Source: Fidelibacterota bacterium TCS55
Lineage (GTDB): Bacteria; Fidelibacterota; Marinisomatia; Marinisomatales; TCS55
NCBI GenBank assembly: GCA_905182385.1
Contig: CAJJBS010000089.1
Location: 1 to 26,811, forward strand
Length of the DNA stretch: 26,811 nucleotides
Direction of reading: 5' to 3'
In this document: piece after piece, positions 14,360 through 21,524 of the stretch
How positions within the stretch are numbered: position 1 is the first letter of the stretch
Layout of the letters: the number at the start of each line of letters is the position of its first letter
Translations under genes and position numbers: made by a program
The notes under the pieces: generated by a model
Seen by the model: only the letters and a program-made list of their open reading frames with translations
Database searches by the model: none
Told to the model about the DNA's origin: nothing

Positions 14360-14572
14360 ATGAATAAGGCCTTTGAAACCGTAACTGCTTTTATCGGAGA
14401 GATAACTAGTCTTTTAAAAGGATTAGTTGTTCTCGGTATTGTCGTTGGAATTCTTTTTGACGACTACTTTGGTGTTATTGCAGGCATTGGCGATTTAATG
14501 AGTAAATTTGGCGATGCTGGATTTGCTGGCCTACTTGCTTTAATGCTAATAGTTTTTTGGTACAAAAAATAA
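14360..14572 (+). CDS. Small two-helix membrane protein B (tandem paralogue pair), unknown function
   Basis: 70 aa, paralogue of the preceding gene. An amphipathic N-terminus (1-16) is followed by a hydrophobic helix (about 17-33), Asp-Asp-Tyr-Phe, a second hydrophobic or glycine-rich stretch (about 37-46), Asp45 and Asp52 as in the paralogue, and a C-terminal helix (about 54-67) ending in a basic Tyr-Lys-Lys. The two proteins share the Gly-Phe-x-Gly-Leu-Leu-Ala-Leu core. The ribosome binding site AGGAG (14348-14352) is 7 nt from the ATG. The gene is followed 23 nt later by a clear intrinsic terminator, so the pair is a discrete bicistronic unit. The basic C-terminus here, absent from protein A, may orient the two differently in the membrane. 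Function unknown. Confidence 0.8.
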   Translation: MNKAFETVTAFIGEITSLLKGLVVLGIVVGILFDDYFGVIAGIGDLMSKFGDAGFAGLLALMLIVFWYKK

Positions 14573-14595
14573 ATACCAAAAAAGTAAGTTGATTA

Positions 14596-14626
14596 ACGCC
14601 TCGCAGAAATGTGGGGCGTTTTTATT
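14596..14626 (+). terminator. Intrinsic terminator of the small-membrane-protein cassette
   Basis: ACGCCTCGCA (14596-14605) pairs fully with TGTGGGGCGT (14610-14619), counting two G-U pairs, around a GAAA tetraloop and is followed by a T-rich run to 14626. This is the most canonical terminator in the window. It separates the cassette from the amidase gene, whose transcription should start between 14627 and 14716. Confidence 0.9.
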
Positions 14627-14716
14627 TATAATATCAATTAAAACTAAAAATATATTTTATTAGACTTTATTTAGCATTTATTGTTTATCGTTTAAAGTGA
14701 GGATAATTTCTAACCC

Positions 14717-16210
14717 ATGTTATCTAGATTTTTAAACATTGCTCTTAAATTAACAATCTTAGCTACAATTAGCTATGCGGGCACAATACGGGTAGTTAAC
14801 CGTGTTGATAATTCAATTGATGATATTATGACTCTTGATAAGCTTAGAGGTACCTATGTGTCCACTCTAGATATTTCAAGAGTATTAGCAAAGCGAGAGC
14901 CCTTTATTAACAAAGAGCGTGGCAAGATGGTACTTTATATTGGTGATCATAGAATAAAGATTTCTGGGAATAGTAGTTATTTATTAGTTGATGATCAAGT
15001 TTTTCAAATGCCTATGCATACAATTCTAACGGATAATGATATTTTTCTTCCAGCAGAGGCTTTCTTTGATATAGTTAAACGCATAGCTATGCCCGGCATA
15101 AAATATGATTCAAGGCGTATGGTTTTAGATATTGATATAAAAGCATTTACGATTACAGGTGTAAATATTTCTCAAAAATCTAATGGTACAATTATAAGAA
15201 TAAAGACTCGCAATTTATTTCCAGAAGGAAATATTAGTTCGTTTTTTCATGAAAATGGATGGTTTTATTTAACAGTGGCAGGAGGGTTAGTTGATACAAG
15301 CGAAATAAGACGAACAGATACTCGGGGTATTATTAAAAGTATTGCGGCAGATCAATTAGGGGAATCATCGCAATTAGCATTTCAAATTCGAACAAAAGTT
15401 GAGAGTCACGAACTATATCAAAGCAAAGACCCAAGTGAAATTGTCATTTCATTAAGGACTTCTATTAAAAATAGTTTAGCGCAGATGAAAAAAGTAAAAG
15501 ACCGTTGGAAATTAGATACAGTTATCCTTGATGCTGGTCATGGAGGAAAAGACCCCGGTACGATGGGGAAAAGAGGAACAAAAGAAAAAAACATTGCTCT
15601 TGATATTGTAAAAAGAGTAGGGCTACTTCTTGAAAAAAATACAAAGTTAAAAGTTATCTATACCAGGACTGAGGATATATTTGTACCTCTTTGGAAAAGA
15701 ACAAAAATGGCGAATGAATCCAATGGCAAAATTTTTATTAGCATTCATTTAAATGGAAACCCAAATAAAACAGCTTACGGTTTTGAAACTTATTTGCTTC
15801 GCCCTGGTAAAACAGAAGACGCTATTGAAGTTGCATCTAGAGAAAATGAGGTAATTAAATTAGAAGATAGGTCAAATGATAAATATAAAGATTTATCTGG
15901 GGAGAATTTAATTATGGCAACAATGGCACAAAGTATGTTTATGAAAGAAAGTGAAGAGTTAGCAGCAATGGTTCAAGAGGAAATGTCAAAGAAAGTTAAA
16001 TCTAAAAATAGAGGTGTAAAGCAGGCAGGTTTTCACGTTTTAATTGGAGCAAGTATGCCAAATGTATTAATTGAAGCAGGTTATTTAACTAATAGTAATG
16101 AAGAGAAAAATTTGCGGAATCCAAAATATAGACAAATAATTGCAAACTCAATTTATAAGTCAATTGTTAAATTTCGTTATTCAAGAGAGCAATATCTTTC
16201 TGAAAGTTAA
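14717..16210 (+). CDS. N-acetylmuramoyl-L-alanine amidase (Amidase_3, AmiC-like)
   Basis: 497 aa. It has an N-terminal signal peptide (1-21, ending Ser-Tyr-Ala) and then a region (about 22-135) resembling the copper-amine-oxidase-N/stalk-type domains often found before amidases. An AMIN-like beta domain (about 143-250) follows, and then the zinc amidase domain from about 266. Zinc and catalytic residues are His275 (Asp-Ala-Gly-His-Gly-Gly), Glu290, His344 (Ser-Ile-His-Leu-Asn) and Glu453 (Leu-Ile-Glu-Ala-Gly-Tyr). It should cut the bond between MurNAc and the stem peptide during daughter-cell separation. It follows the cassette terminator by about 90 nt and so has its own promoter. LytM-type proteins often activate such amidases; the M23 lipoprotein in this window is catalytic by sequence, so a direct partnership is only a guess. 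Confidence 0.93.
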   Translation: MLSRFLNIALKLTILATISYAGTIRVVNRVDNSIDDIMTLDKLRGTYVSTLDISRVLAKREPFINKERGKMVLYIGDHRIKISGNSSYLLVDDQVFQMPMHTILTDNDIFLPAEAFFDIVKRIAMPGIKYDSRRMVLDIDIKAFTITGVNISQKSNGTIIRIKTRNLFPEGNISSFFHENGWFYLTVAGGLVDTSEIRRTDTRGIIKSIAADQLGESSQLAFQIRTKVESHELYQSKDPSEIVISLRTSIKNSLAQMKKVKDRWKLDTVILDAGHGGKDPGTMGKRGTKEKNIALDIVKRVGLLLEKNTKLKVIYTRTEDIFVPLWKRTKMANESNGKIFISIHLNGNPNKTAYGFETYLLRPGKTEDAIEVASRENEVIKLEDRSNDKYKDLSGENLIMATMAQSMFMKESEELAAMVQEEMSKKVKSKNRGVKQAGFHVLIGASMPNVLIEAGYLTNSNEEKNLRNPKYRQIIANSIYKSIVKFRYSREQYLSES

Positions 16211-16282
16211 TTTTATAATAATAACTTTATTTTAAATATTTTTTATAAACGATAACTTATTCCAATTAAGCTAAAATAAAAA

Positions 16283-17551
16283 ATGATAGAATTAGACGAT
16301 TCTAGAAATATTAACAGTCAATTAAATTATCTATATAATCTTAATAGGCTTGGAATTAAAGTTGGATTATCTCATACTATTAAATTATTAGATAAATGTG
16401 GTAATCCACATAAAAATTATAGATCTATACATGTTGCCGGAACAAATGGAAAAGGTTCAACATGTTCAATGGTTGGAGAAATATTAATGGCAGCTGGCTA
16501 TAAAGTGGGAGTGTATTCTTCACCACATCTTGTTAGTTTTAATGAGAGAATTAAAATTAATAATATATTTATTAAAGATGATGAGATTGCATTATTTATA
16601 AAAAATTATAAAAACGATATTGAAAAAATAGAGTCAACTTTTTTTGAAACTACAACAGTAATGGCTTTTAAACACTTTGCTGAAAATAATATTGATATAG
16701 CTGTGATAGAAACAGGCTTAGGAGGAAGGCTAGATTCAACAAATGTCATAACTCCATCAGTAACAGCTATAACTCCCATATCGCTAGACCATCGAGAGAT
16801 TTTAGGCCCGGATATAGAATCTATTACCAAAGAAAAAGGTGGTATAATTAAATCTGGAATACCGGTAGTTTTAGGTAAACAAGCGAAACTTTCATTATCG
16901 ATACTTCGCGAAATATCAAGAAGTAAAAAATCAAAAACTATATATCAAGAACAGCCTCAAGATATTAAGATTAGTGAAGAGGGGACATCGTTTAAAATTA
17001 AAAATAAGTTTTTTAAAATACCATTAATTGGAGGTCATCAAGCATTTAATGCAGCTTTAAGTATTGCAATTATTAATAATTTTGACTCAAAGATTAATTA
17101 TAAAATTATCCAAAAAGGTCTAGATAAGACAACTTGGCCAGCAAGGTTGCAAAAAATGTCAATTAAACCGCTTATTTTTTATGATGTTGCTCATAATGCC
17201 AAAGGAATTCATGCTATGCTAGAGTCGATAACTTCATTAAATGCTTGTTCGCCTGTTGGATTAATTACATTAAAGAGCGATAAAGAAATAAGCATGGTAG
17301 TTAAAGCGACTTATGGAAAATTTAAATCACTTATTATAAGTGGAAGTAAAAAAAATGGTTTACTTGAAGGAAAAGAATTAGCACAATCATTTGAAAAATT
17401 AGATTACTCAAATTATATTATTGAGAATTCATTTTTAAAAGCATTAGATGATTTAGTTAAAACATCAAGTAAATTAAATGTTCCAGGAGTAATTTTTGGT
17501 AGTCATTACGTTGCAAAAGAAGTTTTTGATAAATTTGGATATTTGATTTAA
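16283..17551 (+). CDS. folC: Bifunctional folylpolyglutamate/dihydrofolate synthase
   Basis: 422 aa, full length. It is a Mur-ligase-type enzyme that adds glutamate to folates (and, in bifunctional forms, to dihydropteroate). Visible are the P-loop Ala-Gly-Thr-Asn-Gly-Lys-Gly-Ser-Thr (about 52-60), Tyr-Ser-Ser-Pro-His-Leu (78-83), Glu-Thr-Gly-Leu-Gly-Gly-Arg-Leu-Asp-Ser-Thr-Asn, Ser-Leu-Asp-His (metal site), and in the C-terminal domain Tyr-Asp-Val-Ala-His-Asn. The start follows a 72-nt AT-rich spacer without a clear ribosome binding site. Whether it has both activities cannot be told from sequence alone. Confidence 0.95.
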   Translation: MIELDDSRNINSQLNYLYNLNRLGIKVGLSHTIKLLDKCGNPHKNYRSIHVAGTNGKGSTCSMVGEILMAAGYKVGVYSSPHLVSFNERIKINNIFIKDDEIALFIKNYKNDIEKIESTFFETTTVMAFKHFAENNIDIAVIETGLGGRLDSTNVITPSVTAITPISLDHREILGPDIESITKEKGGIIKSGIPVVLGKQAKLSLSILREISRSKKSKTIYQEQPQDIKISEEGTSFKIKNKFFKIPLIGGHQAFNAALSIAIINNFDSKINYKIIQKGLDKTTWPARLQKMSIKPLIFYDVAHNAKGIHAMLESITSLNACSPVGLITLKSDKEISMVVKATYGKFKSLIISGSKKNGLLEGKELAQSFEKLDYSNYIIENSFLKALDDLVKTSSKLNVPGVIFGSHYVAKEVFDKFGYLI

Positions 17552-17571
17552 AATTATGTAATATCTTTATA

Positions 17572-17623
17572 GTTGGTAGGCGTTAAACCCTATTTTATAG
17601 CCTAAAAAAGGCAACTTCCCAAC
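17572..17623 (+). promoter_or_regulatory. Possible structured leader between folC and rho
   Basis: GTTGG (17572-17576) can pair with CCAAC (17619-17623). Inside it, GCCT (17600-17603) can pair either with AGGC upstream (17578-17581) or with AGGC downstream (17609-17612), two mutually exclusive hairpins, plus a CTAT/ATAG pair in the first loop. It sits 49 nt before the rho start. rho is autoregulated by leader attenuation in enterobacteria; a similar control here is only inferred. Stems are short, so chance is possible. Confidence 0.35.
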
Positions 17624-17672
17624 ATTTTATCAATTTCAAAGATTTTTAATTGTTTAAACAAGGTTATTTTAT

Positions 17673-18920
17673 ATGAATGTTAATGAATTACAAAAGCTAA
17701 GAATTAATGAATTAGCAGATTTAGCGTCTGAACTAAAGATTGAAAGCTTTTCAGGTTTAAATAAGCAAGAGTTAATCGTAAAAATTCTTGAGGCTCAATC
17801 AGAAAAAGACGGAGGCGTCTCAGCTAGTGGCGTTCTTGAAGTTCTAAATGAGGGTTATGGTTTTTTACGTAGTCCTAATTTTAATTATTTACCCGGACCA
17901 GATGATATTTACGTTAGTCCTTCTCAAATAAAACGATTTGGATTAAGAACAGGTCATGAAGTTGGAGGCCAAATCAGACCGCCAAAGTTAAAAGAGCGCT
18001 TTTATGCACTATTAAAAGTTGAAGAAGTCAATGGTAAAGACCCTTCAGAGATTAGAAGAGCAATCCTTTTTTCTAACCTTACGCCATTGTACCCTGATCA
18101 AAAATTTAATCTAGAAGATAATCCAAAAGATTTATCAACTCGCGTTATTGATCTGATTTCTCCTATTGGCAAAGGTCAGCGTGGATTGATTGTAGCCCAA
18201 CCAAAAACAGGAAAAACAGTTCTTGTCCAAAAAATAGCAAATGCAATAAGTAAAAATCATCCTGAAGTAAAAATGATTATTTTACTTATTGATGAGAGAC
18301 CAGAAGAAGTTACTGATATGAAGAGAAACGTTGAAGCTGAAGTAATAAGTTCAACATTTGATGAACCACCAGAACGTCACGTTGCTGTAGCTGAAATGGT
18401 CATTCAGAAAGCACGTCGAATGGTTGAGTTTGGAGATGATGTCGTTATTCTTTTAGATAGTATAACGCGACTTGGTCGTGCACATAATGCAGTGATTCCT
18501 CATAGTGGTAAAATTTTATCTGGTGGTGTAGATGCAAATGCGCTAAGGAAACCAAAACATTTTTATGGAGCTGCTAGAAACACGGAAGAGAGTGGAAGCT
18601 TAACTATTTTAGCAACGGCACTAATTGATACTGGAAGTAGAATGGATGAAGTTATTTTTGAAGAATTTAAAGGTACTGGAAATATGGAGCTTGTTCTTGA
18701 TAGAAAATTAAGTGACAGGCGTATTTATCCATCTTTTGATTTAATTAGGTCTGGGACAAGAAAAGAAGAATTGTTATTAGATAAAAAAGTTTTAGCTAGG
18801 ATGTGGATACTTAGAAAACTACTAAATGAAATGAGTGTAGTTGAAGCGATGGAGTTTATCCAAGATAGAATGCGTAGAACAAAGACTAATGAAGAGTTTA
18901 TGGAAACTATGAGTCAATAA
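17673..18920 (+). CDS. rho: Transcription termination factor Rho
   Basis: 415 aa, close to the 419 of E. coli and without a large insertion. The N-terminal Rho_N helical bundle (1-45) is followed by the RNA-binding cold-shock-like domain (about 50-125; Gly-Tyr-Gly-Phe-Leu-Arg-Ser and Asp-Asp-Ile-Tyr-Val-Ser), then the RecA-like ATPase. Walker A is Ala-Gln-Pro-Lys-Thr-Gly-Lys-Thr at 175-182 and Walker B is Val-Val-Ile-Leu-Leu-Asp-Ser. The arginine-finger region and Q/R loops (Gly-Ser-Leu-Thr-Ile-Leu-Ala-Thr-Ala) are present. It forms a hexameric helicase that ends untranslated transcripts. The next gene, encoding a Cas6-like RNA-binding protein, begins 52 nt later. Confidence 0.98.
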   Translation: MNVNELQKLRINELADLASELKIESFSGLNKQELIVKILEAQSEKDGGVSASGVLEVLNEGYGFLRSPNFNYLPGPDDIYVSPSQIKRFGLRTGHEVGGQIRPPKLKERFYALLKVEEVNGKDPSEIRRAILFSNLTPLYPDQKFNLEDNPKDLSTRVIDLISPIGKGQRGLIVAQPKTGKTVLVQKIANAISKNHPEVKMIILLIDERPEEVTDMKRNVEAEVISSTFDEPPERHVAVAEMVIQKARRMVEFGDDVVILLDSITRLGRAHNAVIPHSGKILSGGVDANALRKPKHFYGAARNTEESGSLTILATALIDTGSRMDEVIFEEFKGTGNMELVLDRKLSDRRIYPSFDLIRSGTRKEELLLDKKVLARMWILRKLLNEMSVVEAMEFIQDRMRRTKTNEEFMETMSQ

Positions 18921-18972
18921 AATTAAATGGTCTCTCTTTTTAATATAATTTATAAGCTATGAAAGTATAAAT

Positions 18973-20004
18973 ATGAGCTCTGAGTATCCTAAAGTACAGA
19001 CAATTACTGTTAAGCTCTTTACAGATAAACCAGTTCGTAAAACACCTTACCAGGTAAAAGGTGTTTTAATGCGCAAGTTTCAAGGTAAAGAAATTGTTCC
19101 TATGCTTGATGGATCATACCGTGATAAATTTCTTTATCCACGCATTCAAGTAAAAATTTTAGATGAGCAAATTCATTTTGTTGCAGTTTCTGAAGGGGTT
19201 AGCCCCATCAAGGATGTATTGTCAAGTTTAGACGAGCTTGACTTTGGTAATATAACGTTTAAAATTTCAGATAAAGAAATTGAAGAAAAAGAAGATTATT
19301 TTAAGCCAATATCAAAACTAATTAGTTACCGCTTTGTTACACCTTGGATAGCTTTAAATCAGGCAACTGGTAATCAATATCGTAGTTTGGAAAATGAAGA
19401 AAAAGCGCCCTATTTAAATAATCTATTAGGCCAAAATATTGTTTTTATGTCAAGGGAAATGGGTCTTGAATTAGAAAATAATATTTTTACTAAAGTGAAA
19501 TTAGAATCTTTATCCCCAAAATCAGTTGATGAAAATAATTGGGGAGCGTTTGATGGTGAATTTGAAACCAATTTTATTTTACCAAACCATTTAGGTATTG
19601 GCAATGGTATTACTAGAGGATATGGAACAATATTGGGATTATATGAACCTAATATTCTTTCAAAAAAAGGAGCGAGTTCTGAACAAAAATCAGAATTAGA
19701 TGCAGGATTATTAAAGGATCCAGAGCTTCAAGAAATCGATGTTCAAAAAGTACCTCATCCTAAAAAGACAAGTGGAAAATCAAAATTTAGAAAAAAGAAG
19801 CCTAAGCGGAGTAAAAAAATACTCTCAGAGGAATTTGATATAGAAGTTGATGAAGGACCAAAAAGAAAAAAACCTTTAAGACAAAGCGAAAAACTAAAAC
19901 CTTCAAAAAAACACGGTAATTCAAATAAGCCTAATAATAAATCTTCAGAAAATGAAATCAACTTTAACTCTGAAGAATATCATAAAAAACAGCATAGCTT
20001 TTAA
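18973..20004 (+). CDS. Orphan Cas6-like RAMP-superfamily RNA-binding protein with basic C-terminal tail
   Basis: 343 aa. Residues 1-228 follow the Cas6/Cas6b pattern. An N-terminal ferredoxin-like half contains Tyr-Pro-Arg-Ile-Gln-Val-Lys and a Ser-Glu-Gly turn. Then come Tyr-Arg-Phe-Val-Thr-Pro-Trp-Ile-Ala-Leu-Asn-Gln (119-130), a Leu-Gly-Gln-Asn-Ile-x-x-Met-Ser helix, and Phe-x-Gly-Glu-Phe-x-Thr-Asn-Phe. The RAMP glycine-rich loop is Gly208-Ile-Gly-(5 residues including Arg)-Gly-Tyr-Gly218. Cas6 binds CRISPR repeat RNA and usually cuts it with a His near residue 40. Here the first His is at 68 and the expected site is Pro-Met-Leu-Asp, so cleavage by that mechanism looks lost. Residues 229-343 are a low-complexity charged tail, very Lys/Arg-rich at 263-313. 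No array or other cas gene is present. The aminotransferase gene begins 11 nt later, so co-transcription is likely. An RNA-binding housekeeping role is inferred. Confidence 0.72.
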   Translation: MSSEYPKVQTITVKLFTDKPVRKTPYQVKGVLMRKFQGKEIVPMLDGSYRDKFLYPRIQVKILDEQIHFVAVSEGVSPIKDVLSSLDELDFGNITFKISDKEIEEKEDYFKPISKLISYRFVTPWIALNQATGNQYRSLENEEKAPYLNNLLGQNIVFMSREMGLELENNIFTKVKLESLSPKSVDENNWGAFDGEFETNFILPNHLGIGNGITRGYGTILGLYEPNILSKKGASSEQKSELDAGLLKDPELQEIDVQKVPHPKKTSGKSKFRKKKPKRSKKILSEEFDIEVDEGPKRKKPLRQSEKLKPSKKHGNSNKPNNKSSENEINFNSEEYHKKQHSF

Positions 20005-20015
20005 GGTGCAATAGA

Positions 20016-21215
20016 ATGACTATTTTAGCTGATCGAGTAGAACGAGTAAAACCTTCTTTTACGCTTGAAATGACATCTCGTGCGGCTGAACTTCTTTCTC
20101 AAGGGGTTGATGTGATTGATTTTAGTGCAGGTCAACCAGACTTTAATACGCCAAAAAATATACGTGAAGCTGCAGTAAAAGCTATGGAGGCAGGTAAAAC
20201 AAAATATACTGCTGGTGCAGGTACAATTGAGTTACGAAAAGCCGTTTGTTCTAAGCTATCAAGAGAAAATTTTCTGGAAATTAATCCAAATCAAATATTG
20301 ATTTCTAATGGCGAGAAGCAAAGTCTTTATCTTGCTTGCCAAGCATTATTTCAAGCAGGCGATGAAGTCTTAATTTTTAAGCCATATTGGGTATCCTTTC
20401 CAGAATTTGTAACACTTTCAGACGCTAACCCAATTATTGTGGAAACACATCAAAAAAATAATTTTGAACCTAATATTAAAGATTTAAAATCAAAAATTTC
20501 AAATAACGTTAAAGGGATAATTATTAATTCACCATCAAATCCAACTGGAAGTGTTTGGTCAGATGAGGCAACTATTAATATTCTAGCCTTAGCAAAAGAA
20601 AATAATTGGACTGTTATATCAGATGAATGCTATGAAAGATTAGTTTTTGATGGTGAGTTTACTAGTGCACAGAAATTAAACATTGATAATAATATTGGTG
20701 CAAATATCATAACATGTATGAGCATGTCAAAAACTTATTCAATGACTGGATGGAGAATTGGTTATGCCTTTGGCGAGGAAAAAATAATTAAAGCGATGAG
20801 TAAAATTCAAGGTCAGGCAACTTCATGCGCTAATTCTATAAGTCAATCAGCCTCTGTTGAAGCATTGACGGGTGATCAATCAGCAGTAGAATTAATGAAA
20901 AATAAATTTAAAGAGCGTCGAGATTTAATGGTTTCTCTCTTAAATGATATTCCTAGTACACAATGTGATATGCCAGGCGGTGCTTTTTATGCTTTTCCTG
21001 ACTTTTCACATTATTTAGGTAAATCTTTTAATAATATAAAGATTAAAAATTCATTTGATCTATCTGATTTATTTCTTAATCAAGCGCAAGTTGTTACGGT
21101 TCCAGGAGATGGTTTTGGTGCACCAGGTCATATCAGATTTTCTTACCCCATCAGTAGTAGTTTGATTCGTAAGGGAATTAAGAGAATTAAAAATATTTTA
21201 GAAAAATTAATTTAA
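20016..21215 (+). CDS. Pyridoxal-phosphate aminotransferase class I (aspartate aminotransferase-like)
   Basis: 399 aa, fold-type I. Motifs are Phe-Ser-Ala-Gly-Gln-Pro-Asp-Phe-Asn-Thr-Pro (36-46), Asn-Ser-Pro-Ser-Asn-Pro-Thr-Gly (171-178, with Asn175 contacting the cofactor), Ser-Asp-Glu-Cys-Tyr (Asp203), the Schiff-base Lys239 in Met-Ser-Lys-Thr-Tyr-Ser-Met-Thr-Gly-Trp-Arg, and the carboxylate-binding Arg in Ile-Arg-Phe-Ser-Tyr. The pattern matches the gamma-subgroup aspartate aminotransferases of Thermus and Bacillus, which exchange amino groups between aspartate and 2-oxoglutarate; some members use prephenate as well. An AAGGTG site precedes the ATG, overlapping the end of the Cas6-like gene. 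rpmE follows after 17 nt. Confidence 0.93.
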   Translation: MTILADRVERVKPSFTLEMTSRAAELLSQGVDVIDFSAGQPDFNTPKNIREAAVKAMEAGKTKYTAGAGTIELRKAVCSKLSRENFLEINPNQILISNGEKQSLYLACQALFQAGDEVLIFKPYWVSFPEFVTLSDANPIIVETHQKNNFEPNIKDLKSKISNNVKGIIINSPSNPTGSVWSDEATINILALAKENNWTVISDECYERLVFDGEFTSAQKLNIDNNIGANIITCMSMSKTYSMTGWRIGYAFGEEKIIKAMSKIQGQATSCANSISQSASVEALTGDQSAVELMKNKFKERRDLMVSLLNDIPSTQCDMPGGAFYAFPDFSHYLGKSFNNIKIKNSFDLSDLFLNQAQVVTVPGDGFGAPGHIRFSYPISSSLIRKGIKRIKNILEKLI

Positions 21216-21232
21216 GTATTTAAAGGAAAAAA

Positions 21233-21439
21233 ATGAAAACAAACACACATCCTGATTATAAGCTAAGCAATGTAAGTTGTTCCTGTGGACACACGTTTAA
21301 GGTCCATGGTACAATGGGAGATCAATCAATCGAGCTTTGCTCTGAATGTCATCCATTTTATACTGGTAAACAAAAATTAGTGGACACAGCGGGTCGAATT
21401 GAACAGTTTAAAAAGAAATACGGCAAAACAAGTAAATAA
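21233..21439 (+). CDS. rpmE: 50S ribosomal protein L31 (zinc-binding type)
   Basis: 68 aa. The family N-terminal His-Pro-Asp-Tyr and the C-terminal Cys-His-Pro-Phe-Tyr-Thr-Gly-Lys-Gln signature are present. Cys16, Cys18, Cys36 and Cys39 supply the zinc site, so this is the Zn-containing form used in zinc-replete cells rather than the Cys-less paralogue. L31 bridges the large and small ribosomal subunits. AAAGGAA precedes the ATG. The gene ends just before an intrinsic terminator. rpmE next to DUF1385-prfA-prmC is a recurring bacterial arrangement. Confidence 0.97.
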   Translation: MKTNTHPDYKLSNVSCSCGHTFKVHGTMGDQSIELCSECHPFYTGKQKLVDTAGRIEQFKKKYGKTSK

Positions 21440-21456
21440 TAACTTTAAAATAGGAA

Positions 21457-21494
21457 TGACATAATCATCTTTATTTTGATTATGCCACTTTTTT
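21457..21494 (+). terminator. Intrinsic terminator after rpmE
   Basis: CATAATCA (21460-21467) pairs perfectly with TGATTATG (21477-21484); two more pairs extend the stem after one mismatch, with a 9-nt loop. A run of six T ends at 21494. The stem is AT-rich, so termination may be partial. The T-run directly touches the first possible ATG of the next gene. Confidence 0.7.
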
Positions 21495-21524
21495 ATGATT
21501 AAAACAATTCTTCTCACAATTATG

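Noticed and set aside
18921..18972. TATAAT at 18944-18949 as a promoter of the Cas6-like gene
   Set aside because: No -35 match lies at a sensible distance, and the AT-rich background makes such hexamers common.
18973..20004. CRISPR-Cas locus around the Cas6-like gene
   Set aside because: No regularly spaced repeats and no other cas genes were seen anywhere in the window; all neighbours are housekeeping genes.
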